From positions 1 through 64,000 of the forward strand of contig NZ_LMAS01000017.1 in NCBI RefSeq assembly GCF_001509555.1: DNA of 64,000 nt. The letters are read 5' to 3'. This document shows, in pieces, positions 61,737 through 64,000 of this stretch. Position 1 is the first letter of the stretch. The number at the start of each line of letters is the position of its first letter. The translations under genes and the position numbers were made by a program. The notes under the pieces were generated by a model. It was not told where the DNA came from, did no database searches, and was given only the letters and a program-made list of their open reading frames with translations. The stretch is from Bacillus sp. FJAT-29937. GTDB taxonomy: Bacteria; Bacillota; Bacilli; Bacillales; Cytobacillaceae.

Positions 61737-63218
61737 TTAGAAATTACTATATCCGCTGCGGTAGGCTGACGGGGTACAGGATTCATACTGCTTGAATTTA
61801 GAATTAAAGTACGTTTGATGAGAATAGCCCGTTAATCTTGCTACTTCTTCTAAAGGCAAATTCGTTTCTTGGAGCAGGCGTTTTGCTTCCCGAATTCTTA
61901 CTTGGTGTAGCAGGTCCCTAAATGATATTCCAGATTCCATTGAAAAACGTCGGCTCAGTGTGCTTTTATTGATTCGAAGTGCCTCAGCGCAAGCCGCTAG
62001 ATTCCATCCTGCATCCCAATAATTCGCTTCAATTAATTCTCTTGCTTTTTCAACTAGAGAACGCGGACCTTCCTGAAGAAGCTGGGCTTCTACCTGATTA
62101 AGCAGACGGCTAGTAAAAGTGAGAAGCTCTTGAACAATTTGATAAATGACTGGTTTGTGAATAATTTGCTGAAAGATATCATGGTAAGCTGCCTCTAATA
62201 TTGGACTCTGAAGATTATAAGACTTCATATGCCTGCGAATTTGAGCAAGCACACTAGTCAGACGAATACGAACCATTTCAGGATCGGGGTATGGCTTTTC
62301 ATATGTCAGAAATTCATGTTCCACCCATTCCTTAATAGCCCGCAAATTTTGCTTTTCCAGCATCTCAATCCATTGGCGCTGTTCAAGCGGAGTGAGGAAA
62401 GGATCTAATTCCCTTGAAAGCATTTGATCATTTTCTGCTAAAATAATATCGTATCCTTCAAAGAAAATCCTCTTCGTCAGCTGCCGTGTTTGCTGGTATT
62501 TAGCCTTTAGAGAAAATTCGGCCGACTCTGTATTAATCACAATAGCTAAAGGCTCGTCCATCCTTTCCTTCCACTTCGTTAAAAAAGATTGATAAACCTC
62601 CTGTAAAATTTCAATCTTTTCCGTTTCCTGAACACAAAGGATAAAATCGGAAAGAGCAAATAATGTATAGTTACCTGGAAAAGAGTATCGCTGCAGTGCA
62701 TCATACACAAGGCGAAGAGTATCCGGATTAGGTGTTAAGAACGCTACCATTGTGATTGGATAGCCATTCTTTCTATCTGATAAAAAGAGGTCCGGGTAAT
62801 CGATCATATCCGCATTAGGTTTACTAACAGTTTGATTTAAATAGAATGGCTGTTCATTACGCGTTTGGTAACGAAGCTGTTGAATATGTTTAACTAAGTC
62901 ATCTGCTGAAAAAGGCCGAAACAAAACATCCTCCGCCCGAAATTGGAGAGCCCGATACGCCGTTTGAAAAATCCGTTCCGAAGAAATCCCCAGCCAGCGA
63001 ATTTTAAGCTGCTGGAGCCCGCTGCATAGCCGCTCACTCTCAGGGCCCCATCGATCCATATCTACTATGACTAGCTGTGGGAGCTGTTTGTGCACAGACT
63101 GAATAAGCTCCTCAATCGTATCCCACTGACTCAGCTTCACTCCAGCCAAATGTGATTCAATAATCCAGCGTATTCCCTGAGCTTCCAATGAATCCTTAGC
63201 AAGTATGTGTATATCCAT
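61737..63218 (-). CDS. receiver-like/AraC-type transcriptional regulator
   Basis: This 493-residue protein has an N-terminal response-regulator-like domain (LVIVDMDRWGPESERL, with the likely phospho-Asp near 54), a long middle region and a C-terminal AraC-family DNA-binding domain with two helix-turn-helix motifs (AACAEALRINKSTLSRRFSM and EVARLTGYSHQTYFNSKFKQ). This resembles YesN-type regulators, but no histidine kinase is adjacent and some receiver residues look diverged. It lies upstream of hutU in the same direction and may control the hut genes. The ATG at 63218 follows AGAGGTG by 6 nt. Confidence 0.82.
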   Translation of the reverse strand: MDIHILAKDSLEAQGIRWIIESHLAGVKLSQWDTIEELIQSVHKQLPQLVIVDMDRWGPESERLCSGLQQLKIRWLGISSERIFQTAYRALQFRAEDVLFRPFSADDLVKHIQQLRYQTRNEQPFYLNQTVSKPNADMIDYPDLFLSDRKNGYPITMVAFLTPNPDTLRLVYDALQRYSFPGNYTLFALSDFILCVQETEKIEILQEVYQSFLTKWKERMDEPLAIVINTESAEFSLKAKYQQTRQLTKRIFFEGYDIILAENDQMLSRELDPFLTPLEQRQWIEMLEKQNLRAIKEWVEHEFLTYEKPYPDPEMVRIRLTSVLAQIRRHMKSYNLQSPILEAAYHDIFQQIIHKPVIYQIVQELLTFTSRLLNQVEAQLLQEGPRSLVEKARELIEANYWDAGWNLAACAEALRINKSTLSRRFSMESGISFRDLLHQVRIREAKRLLQETNLPLEEVARLTGYSHQTYFNSKFKQYESCTPSAYRSGYSNF

Positions 63219-63359
63219 GGCAAACACCTCTTAAACTGTTGTATGAATGATGTCCCGTTTGTTTAATTATATTATTCTCCTAAATATAATGGTTTCCCTT
63301 TATTAATGTGGAAAGATATTATTCGAAATACAGGGGATATCATGGTATATTCGGGAAAA

Positions 63360-63512
63360 AGTTTTAATCAAACGTTTAATTAAATTTGAATAAAACCTAA
63401 TTAATCAAACGTTTAATTGAACCCTCAATCCCTTGGGGCAGTTGGGTTAAACCGCTAATCAAACGTTTGATTAAATTTTTAAAAAAGTTATTTAAACAAA
63501 CGTTTGATTGAA
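63360..63512. repeat. array of four AATCAAACGTTTGATT-type palindromes
   Basis: Sites are centred near 63373, 63410, 63464 and 63501 (spacings 37, 54 and 37 bp). The first is identical over 26 bp to a site in the array at 20877-20965. They lie between the AraC-type gene and the YmaF-like gene. The gene-free stretch 63219-63781 holds this array and the repeat at 63617. Confidence 0.75.
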
Positions 63513-63616
63513 ATTCTAGTGAAAGTTATTTGTTATTGTAAAAAATTAATAAGAGGGGGTCTAAATAGACTGCATTTGTGAAGATATATTGCAAATAGCT
63601 GGGCTGGGCAAATTTT

Positions 63617-63640
63617 CGAGGACTGTGGTTCCATTATTGT
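63617..63640 (+). repeat. dispersed GGACA-type repeat, isolated copy
   Basis: CGAGGACTGTGGTTCCATTA followed by TTGT, preceded by AAATTTT, matches the copies at 11383 and 41613 (minus strand). Confidence 0.6.
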
Positions 63641-63781
63641 TCACTCATCTTATTAAAGTCCACCCTCACACCCATAATCCTCTGATTAAATAAAGATCTG
63701 TTCACAACATCTCAAGAATTATTACCCAATTCATGAGCATATACATCTAGAGGGGAAAATATTATTTTTGGGGTGAGTACG

Positions 63782-64000
63782 TTGAATAGAGTAGGAAAGG
63801 ATGATTTTAAGCCTGGCTTTGTGCCTCATCATAATCATGGTTCTGTGGATTATACATCTGTTAGTGACGGACATGTTCATCAGTGTTTAGATATTACTTC
63901 TCCTCCTATCCAAACCCAGGATGGAAATCATATTCATTATACAGAAGGATATGTCCTTTTTGAGGATGGTCATAATCACCATTATAAAGCATACTCAGGT
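63782..64000 (+). CDS. ymaF: YmaF family protein, 3' end beyond the window
   Basis: The visible 73 codons start at a TTG 6 nt after GGGGTG. The sequence is rich in histidine in alternating HxH patterns (FVPHHNHGSVDYT, DGHVHQC, GNHIHYTEGYVLFEDGHNHH), the hallmark of the YmaF family. The function is unknown; the pattern could bind metal. The gene runs off the right edge, so length and end are not known. Confidence 0.75.
   Translation, partial: MNRVGKDDFKPGFVPHHNHGSVDYTSVSDGHVHQCLDITSPPIQTQDGNHIHYTEGYVLFEDGHNHHYKAYSG

Overview
This window comes from a low-GC, spore-forming Bacillaceae chromosome. Signs of this are Bacillus-type Shine-Dalgarno sites, TTG and GTG starts, the sporulation gene cmpA, and a gene order that matches the Bacillus subtilis ddl-murF-cshA-ydbS-ydbT-ydcA-acpS-ydcC-alr-ndoAI-ndoA-sigB-tex-ydcK-trnS region in inverted orientation. 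I do not try to name the species.

Layout. 1-1.6 kb: eleven minus-strand tRNA genes (transcription order Asn, Ser, Glu, Asp, Gln, Lys, Leu, Leu, Arg, Pro, Gly) from one sigma-A promoter, reading into what looks like the leader of a 16S rRNA gene just beyond the left edge. 1.6-20.3 kb: conserved backbone with ydcK, cmpA (37 codons), tex, a short rsbV-rsbW-sigB operon behind a sigma-B promoter, the EndoA toxin-antitoxin pair, alr, ydcC, acpS, a rhomboid protease, a soluble chemoreceptor, the ydbS-ydbT pair, cshA, a hydrolase, murF and ddl. 20.3-22 kb: mostly non-coding, with three different repeat arrays around a VOC gene. 22-33.5 kb: a compact 14-gene cobalamin salvage operon behind a B12 riboswitch. 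It covers uptake (BtuFCD), remodelling (CbiZ fused to BtuD), the aminopropanol arm (CobD, CbiB), nucleotide loop assembly (CobU, CobS, CobC), adenosylation (PduO) and alpha-ribazole scavenging (CblT, CblS). It has no corrin-ring genes and no cobT, and its CobQ-like protein lacks the glutamine amidotransferase domain. 33.6-43.1 kb: mixed membrane and stress genes (mgtE, a RodA/FtsW-like SEDS protein, a TauE/SafE transporter, Dps under a PerR-like box, an EamA transporter, an FMN protein and a KtrB/D potassium channel with a small leader ORF).

43.3-53.8 kb: a peptidoglycan-peptide and D-amino-acid peptide uptake and recycling cluster, dppABCDE plus ykfABCD plus a cytoplasmic class A beta-lactamase-like hydrolase. 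53.9-57.2 kb: a DUF3870 gene, an AlaX-type editing protein and D-serine dehydratase, consistent with the D-amino-acid theme. 57.7-63.2 kb: histidine degradation genes hutU-hutI-hutG without hutH or hutP, beside a receiver-like/AraC-type regulator. A YmaF-like gene runs off the right edge.

The most unusual content is non-coding: 52-bp tandem hairpin repeats with covariation, two distant arrays of an AATCAAACGTTTGATT-type palindrome (one phased exactly 22 bp), two arrays of 21-bp units, a dispersed GGACA-type repeat, a duplicated spacer with a tRNA-Asn fragment, and two large inverted repeats. All function calls rest on reading motifs and gene order; no database search was run.
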